DNA of 21,862 nt from Actinomycetes bacterium (GTDB lineage Bacteria; Actinomycetota; Actinomycetes; Actinomycetales; Cellulomonadaceae): the NCBI GenBank assembly GCA_023418375.1, contig JAEZZV010000280.1, positions 1 through 21,862 of the forward strand, given 5' to 3'. Below are positions 1 to 6,572 of this stretch, piece by piece (positions within the stretch are counted from its first letter, which is position 1; each line of letters begins with the position of its first letter). The notes beneath the pieces were generated by a model, which was not told where the DNA came from, ran no database searches, and worked only from the letters and a program-made list of their open reading frames with translations. The position numbers and the translations under genes are program-made.

Positions 1-573
1 CTCGAGGCCGCGGATGTAGCCGGCCTGCGCGTCGGTGCGGACGTCGATGGTGTCGACGCCGAGGCCGTTGGCGCTCATCGCCTTGTCGATGTTGACGGTG
101 ATGACCTCACCGACGTTCGCCCCGACCTGGAACGTGCCGTTGGTGTACTTGCCGTCGAGCAGCTTGGCGCCGTTGAACTGCGTGGTGTCCGCGATCCGGG
201 TCAGCTCGGAGTTGAGCTGGCTCATCTCGGACTGGATGTTGCCCTTGGCGTCCGCGGACAGACCACCGGTGTTGGCAGCCTGCACCGACAGATCACGCAT
301 ACGCTGCAGGATCGCGTGCGTCTCGGTCAGCGCACCCTCAGCGGTCTGCACGACGGAGATGCCGTCCTGGGCGTTGCGGACAGCGACCTTCAGACCGCCG
401 ACCTGCGAACGCAGGCCCTCGGAGATCGCCAGACCAGCAGCGTCGTCAGCCGCACGGTTGATCCGGAAGCCGGACGAGAGCTTCTCCAGCGACTTGCTCA
501 GGTCGTTCTGCGTGACCGACAGGTTGCGGTACGAGTTGAGTGCCGCGATGTTCTGGTTGATCGAGAGACCCAT
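1..573 (-). CDS. fliC: Flagellin (N-terminal 191 residues; gene runs off the left edge)
   Basis: This is the flagellar filament subunit, exported unfolded by the flagellar type III system and polymerised outside the cell. The visible part begins MGLSINQNIAALNSYRNLS and continues with LSSGFRINRAADDAAGLAIS, the conserved N-terminal D0/D1 helices that form the filament core. Further D1 helix follows (IQSEMSQLNSELTRIADTTQFNG, here split by reading positions 100-125 approximately). The C-terminal D0/D1 half lies outside the window, so total length is unknown. The ATG at 573 is fixed by a perfect AAGGAGGA ribosome site seven bases upstream and by family alignment. It lies downstream of the sigma factor gene on the same strand but has its own sigma-28-like promoter about 60 bp before the start. 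Identity is certain; which flagellin paralogue it is cannot be told. Confidence 0.97.
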   Translation of the reverse strand, partial: MGLSINQNIAALNSYRNLSVTQNDLSKSLEKLSSGFRINRAADDAAGLAISEGLRSQVGGLKVAVRNAQDGISVVQTAEGALTETHAILQRMRDLSVQAANTGGLSADAKGNIQSEMSQLNSELTRIADTTQFNGAKLLDGKYTNGTFQVGANVGEVITVNIDKAMSANGLGVDTIDVRTDAQAGYIRGLE

Positions 574-580
574 GGTGAAC

Positions 581-588
581 TCCTCCTT
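581..588 (-). promoter_or_regulatory. Strong ribosome binding site of flagellin
   Basis: AAGGAGGA on the minus strand with seven bases to the ATG at 573. It is the strongest Shine-Dalgarno sequence of the flagellar block, as expected for the most abundantly translated product. Confidence 0.85.
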
Positions 589-633
589 GAAACGGGTCCA
601 GGTACGCCGCCCCTCCATGGGCGAGCACCGATC

Positions 634-661
634 ACATCGGCGCGGCGGCTGCGTTCGTGAG
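634..661 (-). promoter_or_regulatory. Candidate sigma-28 (FliA/SigD) promoter of flagellin
   Basis: On the minus strand CTCAC (661-657), exactly 16 bases, then CCGATGT (640-634). The Bacillus SigD consensus is CTAAA-N16-CCGATAT, so three of five and six of seven positions agree with ideal spacing. It sits in the gap between the sigma gene and flagellin and would give a leader of roughly 50 bases. Two other sites in this window share the geometry. Predicted by eye only. Confidence 0.65.
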
Positions 662-736
662 GGTTGTGTCGGGGGGATTCCTCGGGTTCGTGGTCCACAC
701 CTGGGTCGGGCGCCGTCGCAGGGGCGCCCGGAGCCT

Positions 737-1618
737 TCAGCCGACGGCCGCGATCCGTTCGTAGGACGCCGCCGTGAACTCGGCGACGTCGTGCGTCCCG
801 GTCCGCTGCTGCGGCACCACGGCGGCCGTGCCGTTGCTCGCGGCCTTGGCGGCCACCGAGGCGAAGTACGCCCGACGACGACGCTCGGCGACGCCGTCCG
901 GCCGCGCGGACTGCGGGACGAGCTCGGGGTCCAGGCTCGCGTTCATGCCGTCGCGCAGCAGGGTGAGCGCCTCGGTGCGCAGCTGGGAGATGCGCGACTG
1001 GGTCACGCCCAGCTCCTCGGCCAGCTCCACGACGGGACGGTCCGCGAAGAACAGCTGCTCGACCACGTAGCGCAGGCGCTCCGGCAGGCTCTCGACGCCC
1101 GCCGCGAGGTAGCGCAGCTGCTCGTTCGCCAGCAGGCTCTGCTCCGGGCTCGGGCCCGAGTCGACGACCAGGTCGGCCACCGTGGTGTCGAACCCGTCGA
1201 TGGACATGAGCTTGGCCTCGGCGTCGCCACGGGCGGCCTCGACCTCGTCCTCGCCGACACCGAGGGCGGTGGCCAGCTCGGCACGGGTCGGGATGCGACC
1301 CAGGTGCGACGTGAGCTGGTCGCTGACCTCGGCGAGCTGCCGGGCCCGGCGACGCGCACCGCGCGACAGCCAGTCCATCCCGCGCAGCTCGTCGACGAGC
1401 GCGCCCCGGATCCGCAGCGCGGCGTACCGCTCGAACGGCACCCCCGTCTCGGGGTCGTAGGCACGGGCCGCCTGCACCAGGGCGAGGGCGCCGGCCGAGG
1501 CGAGCTCGGCACGCGAGACGCTCGCCGGCACGCGGCCGAGCATGGCGTTGACGTGGTAGCCGACGAGCGGGAGGTGCTCGACGACCAGAGCGTCGGTGGG
1601 AGAGGTCTGCGGGCTCAC
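737..1618 (-). CDS. fliA: Flagellar/WhiG-type RNA polymerase sigma factor (sigma-28 class)
   Basis: Alternative sigma factor that directs RNA polymerase to late flagellar promoters. It has 293 residues from the GTG at 1618. Region 2 spans about residues 10-90 and includes AYDPETGVPFERYAALRIRG and the family hallmark RGMDWLSR. Region 3 follows (about 95-150), then region 4 (about 175-225) with helix-turn-helix VVELAEELGVTQSRISQLRTEA. After region 4 comes an extra tail of about 68 residues, alanine- and arginine-rich, not usual for FliA. The GTG start matches where family members begin, but no clear Shine-Dalgarno precedes it; in-frame upstream starts (TTG at 1717) would add 33 unconserved residues. 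Its position beside flagellin and divergent from flgN-flgK-flgL favours FliA over the sporulation factor WhiG. No FlgM-like anti-sigma factor is visible. Confidence 0.9.
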   Translation of the reverse strand: MSPQTSPTDALVVEHLPLVGYHVNAMLGRVPASVSRAELASAGALALVQAARAYDPETGVPFERYAALRIRGALVDELRGMDWLSRGARRRARQLAEVSDQLTSHLGRIPTRAELATALGVGEDEVEAARGDAEAKLMSIDGFDTTVADLVVDSGPSPEQSLLANEQLRYLAAGVESLPERLRYVVEQLFFADRPVVELAEELGVTQSRISQLRTEALTLLRDGMNASLDPELVPQSARPDGVAERRRRAYFASVAAKAASNGTAAVVPQQRTGTHDVAEFTAASYERIAAVG

Positions 1619-1713
1619 GTGACGTGTTTCGTCCGCGTGACCTGCGGACTTGAAGTTCTTCACCCGGCCGGGGGAAGGGTATCGAATCCCCCCGGTGCGC
1701 CCGTTCCTGCGCG

Positions 1714-1752
1714 GCAATGCCCGATTCGCGTGGGCGGCATTTCGGGCATTGC
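1714..1752. promoter_or_regulatory. 11-bp perfect inverted repeat, candidate operator
   Basis: GCAATGCCCGA at 1714-1724 and its exact complement TCGGGCATTGC at 1742-1752, separated by 17 bases. The arm starts are 28 bases apart, so a dimeric regulator could bind from one side of the helix only if it tolerates about 2.7 turns. It lies 96 bp upstream of the sigma gene start and about 100 bp upstream of the flgN promoter, a position suited to controlling both. It could instead be a hairpin in a long sigma-gene leader. Confidence 0.45.
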
Positions 1753-1853
1753 GGCGGTGCCGCCGATTCTTCCGTGACGAGCATCACAGCCGCTGACGGC
1801 GTGTCGGCACCGGCGTGTCGGGTCCTGTTCCTTGGTCACCCGACCCGGAACTC

Positions 1854-1881
1854 GTAACAATCCGGCGGGGGCTGCCGATCC
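1854..1881 (+). promoter_or_regulatory. Candidate sigma-28 (FliA/SigD) promoter of the flgN-flgK-flgL-fliW operon
   Basis: GTAAC (1854-1858), 16 bases, CCGATCC (1875-1881). The TAA core of the upstream element and the CCGAT core of the downstream element match the SigD consensus with exact spacing. The flgN start codon is about 38 bases downstream. Confidence 0.6.
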
Positions 1882-1918
1882 GAACCCGGTACGACGACAT
1901 CGATGCGAGGGGCCCGCC

Positions 1919-2401
1919 ATGAGTCTGAACGACTTCTCCGGGGTGCTGTGGCGCGAGCGACAGCTCCTGGAGCTGCTCCTGTTCAAGCTCGAGGAGGAGC
2001 AGCTCATCCTCACGAGCGGCAAGACGCAGTGGCTGGGTCACGCCACGCGCGAGGTCGAGAGCGTGCTCGAGCAGATCCGGGCGGCCGAGCTCGGCCGCGC
2101 CGCCGAGGCCGACGCCGCGGCGCGCGAGGTCGGGGTGCCCGAGGGCAGCAACCTCCTCACCATCGCCGCGCACGCGCCGGCACCGTGGCGCGAGCTCCTC
2201 ACCGAGCACCACCGCGCGTTCGTCGAGCTGACCGAGCAGGTGAACGAGCTGGCCGAGGGCAACCGCGAGCTGCTCGCCACGTCCAGCCGCGCCGCGCAGG
2301 AGACCCTGATGAGCCTGTCCGAGAGCGTGCAGACGTATGACGACCGGGGCGCCACCACCGCGGCCATGAGCGCCGCGAGCCTCCTGGACCGGGCACTCTA
2401 G
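1919..2401 (+). CDS. flgN: Flagellar export chaperone FlgN
   Basis: Cytosolic chaperone expected to hold the hook-junction proteins FlgK and FlgL for export. It has 160 residues from the ATG at 1919 (MSLNDFSGVLWRERQLLELL), the usual FlgN size. It is almost entirely charged alpha-helix: an N-terminal helix with LLLFKLEEEQLILTSGK, where FlgN proteins are best conserved, then a long helix with LLTEHHRAFVELTEQVNEL. The start is chosen because upstream codons are unconserved and a weak GAGGGG site precedes the ATG. It opens the operon; flgK begins four bases after its stop. The call rests on helical pattern, size and position, since FlgN sequences diverge strongly. Confidence 0.88.
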   Translation: MSLNDFSGVLWRERQLLELLLFKLEEEQLILTSGKTQWLGHATREVESVLEQIRAAELGRAAEADAAAREVGVPEGSNLLTIAAHAPAPWRELLTEHHRAFVELTEQVNELAEGNRELLATSSRAAQETLMSLSESVQTYDDRGATTAAMSAASLLDRAL

Positions 2402-2405
2402 GGCC

Positions 2406-3797
2406 GTGAGCTCCTTCTCCGGCCTCTCCACGGCCCTCTCCTCGCTCATCGCGCAGCGCCAGGCGCTCGACGTCGCCGGCCAGAACGTCGCGAACGCGAA
2501 CACCAAGGGGTACACGCGCCAGCGCGTCGACATGCAGTCGGTCCAGGCGCTCACCGCGCCGACGATGTTCTCCTCGACCGTCGGCGCCGGCACGGGCGTC
2601 AAGGTTGTCGGGATCGAGCGGCTCGGGGACATCTACCTCGACGCGCGCCTGCGCGCGGAGACCTCGACGGCGTCGTTCACGAGCGGGCGCGCGGAGGTCC
2701 TGGCGCGCCTCCAGACGACGGTCACGGAGCCCTCCGACACGGGCTTCGCCTCGACTCTCCAGGCCTTCTGGGCAGGCTGGCAGGACGTCGCCAACCACCC
2801 CGACGACCCCGCGGCCCGCAAGGTGCTCATCGGTGCGGCCGACAACGCGATCAAGCAGATGGCCGACGGCTACCGCGCCGTCGAGTCGCAGTGGACGCAG
2901 GGGCGGACCACCCTCGACACGCTCGTCACGGAGGTCAACACGACCGCCGAGGCCGTGGCGCACCTCAACGAGCAGATCCGCTCGATCCTCGTCTCCGGCG
3001 GCTCGGCGTCCGAGCTCATGGACCAACGCGACCAGATGATCACCCAGCTCTCCGGTCTCGTCGGCGCCCAGGCGCGGCAGCGGGACGACGGCACGATCGA
3101 CGTCGTCGTCGGGGGCAACGCCCTCGTCCGGGGTGTCGAGTCGCGCGAGATCGCCGCCGCGGGCGGCTACGTCATGGGCGGCCCCGTCGACCTCGTGTGG
3201 TCCGGCGGCACGCAGAGCATCGGCGCGACGGGCGGGAGGCTGGCCGCCGTCGTCGCGAGCCTCGCGCCGGCGACCGCCACCCAGGACGGCGGCGCGATCG
3301 CGGAGGCGGCGGCCCGCTGGGACGAGATCGCCACCGCCCTGCACGACACCGTCAACGCCGTGCACGCCGCGGAGCCCCCGAACACCGAGTTCTTCGGGTA
3401 CGCGCCCGGCCTCACCGGGGCCCTCGGCCTGCGGGTGACCGTGGACGCGGCCGGCATCGTCGCGGGCAAGGCCGGCGCCGGGCCGCTCGATGGCTCGGTC
3501 GCCGACGCGATCGCCCAGCAGGCCACCTCGGCGACCGGGCCCGACAAGCGGTGGGCGGCCTTCGTCGTCGACCTCGGTGTGCAGGCGCGGAGCGCACAGC
3601 AGCGCTCAGGTGTCACGGAGGCGGCCCGGAAGACCGCGGAGAACCTTCAACTCTCCCAGTCCAGCGTCGATCTGGATGAGGAGATGGTCAACATGCTCGC
3701 CTACCAGCGGGCGTACGAGGGCGCGGCCCGCGTGATGACGGCCATCGACGAGATGCTTGACGTGCTCATCAACCGCACAGGCGTGGTCGGGAGGTAG
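2406..3797 (+). CDS. flgK: Flagellar hook-associated protein 1 FlgK
   Basis: First hook-filament junction protein, exported and assembled as a ring on the hook tip. It has 463 residues from a GTG start. The N-terminal rod/hook motif is clear: LSTALSSLIAQRQALDVAGQ, then NVANANTKGYTRQRVDM. The C-terminal D0 helix is also clear: LDEEMVNMLAYQRAYEGAAR followed by VMTAIDEMLDVLINRTG. The middle (about 100-400) is the variable D1/D2 part. The length is normal for actinobacteria and shorter than enteric FlgK. Four bases separate it from flgN and three from flgL, implying one transcript and translational coupling. Confidence 0.97.
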   Translation: MSSFSGLSTALSSLIAQRQALDVAGQNVANANTKGYTRQRVDMQSVQALTAPTMFSSTVGAGTGVKVVGIERLGDIYLDARLRAETSTASFTSGRAEVLARLQTTVTEPSDTGFASTLQAFWAGWQDVANHPDDPAARKVLIGAADNAIKQMADGYRAVESQWTQGRTTLDTLVTEVNTTAEAVAHLNEQIRSILVSGGSASELMDQRDQMITQLSGLVGAQARQRDDGTIDVVVGGNALVRGVESREIAAAGGYVMGGPVDLVWSGGTQSIGATGGRLAAVVASLAPATATQDGGAIAEAAARWDEIATALHDTVNAVHAAEPPNTEFFGYAPGLTGALGLRVTVDAAGIVAGKAGAGPLDGSVADAIAQQATSATGPDKRWAAFVVDLGVQARSAQQRSGVTEAARKTAENLQLSQSSVDLDEEMVNMLAYQRAYEGAARVMTAIDEMLDVLINRTGVVGR

Positions 3798-3800
3798 TCG

Positions 3801-4688
3801 GTGATCAACCGTGTAACGCACCTGACGGTGCAGCGGTCCACCCTGGCGAACCTCCAGGTGAACCTGGGGAAGATGTCGGACCTGCAGGGACGCCTGTCCG
3901 GCGGCAAGGTCATCACCAAGCCGTCCGACGACCCGGCCGGCACCGCGAGCGTCCTCGCCCTGCGGGCCGACAAGCGCGCCAACGAGCAATACTCGCGCAA
4001 CGCCGCGGACGGGGTCGGCTGGCTGAGCACCGTCGACACCGCACTGCAGAACGCGGCCGCCAACGTCCGCCAGGCCCGCGACCTCACGGTCAAGGGCGCC
4101 AACACGGGCGCCTCGAGCCAGGCCACGCGGGACGCCATCGCGAGCGAGCTGCGCGGCGTGCGCGACGCCATGCTCGACCAGGCCAACGCCACGTACCTCG
4201 GGCGCTCGGTCTTCGCGGGGACGGCCAACGGCCCCGCCTACGCCGACGGCACCTACGACTGGGCCGGCGTGCCGGACGACCAGGTGCTCCGCCGCGTCGG
4301 CGAGAGCACCCAGATCCGCGCGGACTCCGACGGCCGGAACGCGTTCGGCGCGGGCGCGACCTCGGTGTTCCAGCTCATCGACGACATCGCCGCGGACATC
4401 CAGAACGGCACCGGCGACGTCTCGGCCCGCATCGGCGAGCTCGACACGGTGCTCAACAACGTGCTCGGCGAGCTCGCCGACGTCGGCACCCGCTACAAGC
4501 AGCTCACGACGGCGCAGTCGACCATCGAGGCGGCGGTCACGGACCTCAAGGGCCAGATCTCCGACATCGAGGACATCGACCTCGCGGAGACGCTGATCGA
4601 GCTCCAGTCGCAGGAGGTCGCCTACCAGGCGGCGCTCGGCGCGACGGCTCGCGTTCTGCAGCCGAGTCTGATGGACTTCCTCCGATGA
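3801..4688 (+). CDS. flgL: Flagellar hook-associated protein 3 FlgL
   Basis: Second hook-filament junction protein, between FlgK and the filament. It has 295 residues from a GTG start (MINRVTHLTVQRSTLANLQV), with GGGAGG a few bases upstream inside the end of flgK. A flagellin-like N-terminal domain (residues 1-140) holds LSGGKVITKPSDDPAGTASV. The C-terminal D0 helix (about 255-295) reads IDLAETLIELQSQEVAYQAA then LGATARVLQPSLMDFLR, typical of FlgL. The stop overlaps the fliW start as ATGA, indicating coupled translation. Confidence 0.97.
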   Translation: MINRVTHLTVQRSTLANLQVNLGKMSDLQGRLSGGKVITKPSDDPAGTASVLALRADKRANEQYSRNAADGVGWLSTVDTALQNAAANVRQARDLTVKGANTGASSQATRDAIASELRGVRDAMLDQANATYLGRSVFAGTANGPAYADGTYDWAGVPDDQVLRRVGESTQIRADSDGRNAFGAGATSVFQLIDDIAADIQNGTGDVSARIGELDTVLNNVLGELADVGTRYKQLTTAQSTIEAAVTDLKGQISDIEDIDLAETLIELQSQEVAYQAALGATARVLQPSLMDFLR

Positions 4689-5113
4689 GCGTGATGGTGG
4701 CGGTCGGCCCCTCCGACGCGGCGGTGCAGCCCGTGCCGGAGACGCTGGAGTTCGTCGCGGCGCCGCCCGGCATGATGTCGCTGCGCCGGTTCGCGCTGGA
4801 CGCCCTGGACGACATGGGCGCGCTCTTCGCGATGCGCAGCACCGAGCAGTCGGGGGTGCGGCTCTTCGTCGTCCCGCCGCGCGTCTACGTCCCCGACTAC
4901 GCCCCGGCGATCGACGCCGAGACCCGCGCCGCGCTCGGGCTGGCCGACGCCGACCCGGTGCTCCTGGTCGTCGTCCACCCGGGCGAGGAGGGCCAGCCGC
5001 CGACGGCGAACCTGCTCGCCCCGGTCGCGGTGAACCCTGCCACCGGCGCCGCGATGCAGGTCGTGCTCGACGGCGACGAGTGGCCGCTGCGCGCGCCGCT
5101 CGCCGCCGCGTAG
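4685..5113 (+). CDS. fliW: Flagellar assembly factor FliW
   Basis: FliW binds flagellin in the cytosol and, in bacteria that have it, sequesters the RNA-binding repressor CsrA, linking flagellin translation to export. It has 142 residues, normal for the family. The N-terminal part holds the FliW pattern of an aromatic strand, a PPG turn and a hydrophobic strand (about 21-50). The C-terminal part carries NLLAPVAVNPATG (residues 109-121), matching the conserved asparagine-leucine-x-x-proline block of FliW. It overlaps flgL by four bases. No csrA follows, although in Bacillus the order is flgK-flgL-fliW-csrA. The fit is good though the sequence is divergent. Confidence 0.9.
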   Translation: MSVMVAVGPSDAAVQPVPETLEFVAAPPGMMSLRRFALDALDDMGALFAMRSTEQSGVRLFVVPPRVYVPDYAPAIDAETRAALGLADADPVLLVVVHPGEEGQPPTANLLAPVAVNPATGAAMQVVLDGDEWPLRAPLAAA

Positions 5114-5127
5114 CCCGCCTGAACCCG

Positions 5128-5154
5128 CCGAGCCCGGGCGTCGTCCCGGGTCGG
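5128..5154 (+). terminator. Possible hairpin terminator after fliW
   Basis: CCCGGG (5133-5138), six-base loop, CCCGGG (5145-5150), extended by CCGA (5128-5131) pairing with TCGG (5151-5154) around one bulged G. There is no T-tract, as is common in high-GC actinobacteria, so efficiency is uncertain. It lies 15 bases after the fliW stop and before the next predicted promoter. Confidence 0.45.
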
Positions 5155-5226
5155 TCGGCGTCCGCGCGCCCCCGCACCGGCGCCGGCGCTGTCACCCGAA
5201 CGCGCGCCTTCCGTCCGTCGCGAGTG

Positions 5227-5254
5227 CTCACAGCCGCCCCGCAACGGCCGATCT
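5227..5254 (+). promoter_or_regulatory. Candidate sigma-28 (FliA/SigD) promoter of the EAL-HDOD gene
   Basis: CTCAC (5227-5231), exactly 16 bases, CCGATCT (5248-5254), ending 30 bases before the ATG. The upstream element is identical to that of the flagellin site and the downstream element differs from it by one base. Three such sites, each before a gene of the flagellar block, are hard to explain by chance. Confidence 0.65.
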
Positions 5255-5284
5255 TCAGCACAGCCACGTCAGAAGGAGCGTCTC

Positions 5285-6535
5285 ATGGTGCTGCCCGGGG
5301 TCCTGCCCGCCGACGACACCACCGGCACGCCGGGCGCGACGGCGCCGGGCGCCGCGGCGGTCCACCGCACCCCGGTGGCCGACCTGGACGGTCGCATCAT
5401 CGGCTACCACATCGCGGTCGACCCCGAGCGCCCCCCCGGCGTCGACATCGACGCCGTGTACCTCGGCCTCGACCTGGCGAACCTCGTCGCGGACCGCTAC
5501 GCCTTCATCCCGGCGACGCCCCGGATGCTCGACGGCTACCTGCCCGAGCCGGTCGTCCCCGGGCGCCTCGTGCTCGTCCTCCCCCCCGCCTTCTCCTCCT
5601 CACCGGGCGCCGTGGGTCGCGCCGGCGCGCTGCGGGGGCTCGGCATGGTCCTCGCGCAGAGCGGCTACCGGGGTGAGCCGTCGCAGAGCGCGCTGCTGTC
5701 GCACACCCCGTTCGTCTTCACCGACGCGGGCCCCTCCGGGCCGGTCCTGCCGCCGCTGGTCCACCAGGCCCACGCGCACGGCGTCCGCGTCATCGCCGCC
5801 AACGTCGCCAGCGAGGCCGAGCTCGACGTCTGCCGTGCCGCCGGCATCGACGGCCTGCTCGGCAGCCCGTCGGGCACGCCCGGCCGCCCGACGACGCCGG
5901 AGGTGCCCACCCAGCGGGGCTCGCGCGGCTCGCGCGTGCTCCGTGCCGGCGAGGCGCAGTGCCTGGCGATCCTCAACCTCCTGCACCAGCCGGAGGCCTC
6001 CCCGGGCGACGTCGCCCAGGTCATCGAGACCGACCCCGTGCTGACGCTGCGCGTGCTGCACCTGGTCAACAGCGGCGTCTTCGCGCTCAGCAACCAGGTG
6101 GACACGGTCCGTCAGGCCGTCGTCCTGCTCGGCCCGGGCGAGGTCTCCACCCTCGTCACGGCGCTCGCGCTCGAGGCGCAGCACGGCGCGATGGACCGCC
6201 TCTGGTTCATCCTCGCGCGCGCCATGACGTGCGAGGTGCTCGCCGACGACAACGCGGCCTACACCGTCGGCATGCTGTCGGCGCTCGCGGCGCAGCTCGG
6301 CGTCCCGGTCGAGGCGGTGCTCGAGAAGGTCGGCGTCTCCGACGTGGTCGCGGACGCGATCGCGCACGAGGCCGGCCCGCTCGGCCAGGTGCTGCGCGGC
6401 GTGCGCGCGCACGAGCAGTCCGACCCCGACGGCGTCATCGCGGCCGGCCTGGACCCGGTCGCGGTCTCGCGGGCCTACCTCGGGTGCCTGCGCGACGCGC
6501 TCGCCATCGCCCGGACCGTGACCCGCGAGGGCTGA
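5285..6535 (+). CDS. Degenerate EAL plus HDOD signalling protein (YuxH/CdgJ-like)
   Basis: Cytosolic two-domain protein of 416 residues. Residues about 26-195 resemble an EAL fold (opening HRTPVADLDGRIIGYHI, like the usual R-Q-P-I-x-D start) but lack the EAL signature and the metal-binding Glu/Asp set, so no c-di-GMP phosphodiesterase activity is expected. A linker rich in T, P, R and S (about 195-220) leads to an HDOD domain (about 220-400) with VIETDPVLTLRVLHLVNSG and the following VRQAVVLLGPGEVSTLV; catalytic HD residues are absent, as normal for HDOD. YuxH/CdgJ-type proteins influence motility in other bacteria through an unclear mechanism. Here it follows fliW and has its own sigma-28-like promoter and a good AGAAGGAG ribosome site, suggesting a flagellum-linked regulatory or scaffold role. 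Confidence 0.85.
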   Translation: MVLPGVLPADDTTGTPGATAPGAAAVHRTPVADLDGRIIGYHIAVDPERPPGVDIDAVYLGLDLANLVADRYAFIPATPRMLDGYLPEPVVPGRLVLVLPPAFSSSPGAVGRAGALRGLGMVLAQSGYRGEPSQSALLSHTPFVFTDAGPSGPVLPPLVHQAHAHGVRVIAANVASEAELDVCRAAGIDGLLGSPSGTPGRPTTPEVPTQRGSRGSRVLRAGEAQCLAILNLLHQPEASPGDVAQVIETDPVLTLRVLHLVNSGVFALSNQVDTVRQAVVLLGPGEVSTLVTALALEAQHGAMDRLWFILARAMTCEVLADDNAAYTVGMLSALAAQLGVPVEAVLEKVGVSDVVADAIAHEAGPLGQVLRGVRAHEQSDPDGVIAAGLDPVAVSRAYLGCLRDALAIARTVTREG

Positions 6536-6572
6536 CCTGTCCGACGCGTCGCGCGTCCGGGAGGATCAGGGC

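Larger units (their letters stand above)
1619..1918. other. 300-bp divergent intergenic region between sigma factor and flgN
   Basis: Non-coding control region serving both directions. It contains a GAATCCCCCCG 11-mer (1684-1694), an 11-bp perfect inverted repeat (1714-1752) and a sigma-28-like promoter pointing to flgN (1854-1881). Long frames crossing it on either strand show no family resemblance. I see no sigma-28-like site directed at the sigma gene itself (no CCGAT on the minus strand), so that gene is probably controlled by another factor. Confidence 0.7.

Noticed and set aside
737..1618. Sporulation sigma factor WhiG
   Set aside because: WhiG and FliA are close in sequence, but the flagellar neighbours and the sigma-28-like sites make a motility role much more likely.
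35..1777. 580-codon open frame antisense to flagellin and the sigma factor
   Set aside because: It crosses two recognisable genes and an intergenic region, and its translation is low-complexity Arg/Ala/Gly sequence typical of shadow frames in GC-rich DNA.
5114..5284. csrA in the gap after fliW
   Set aside because: No frame encodes the conserved M-L-V-L-x-R start of CsrA and the gap is too crowded by hairpin and promoter signals.
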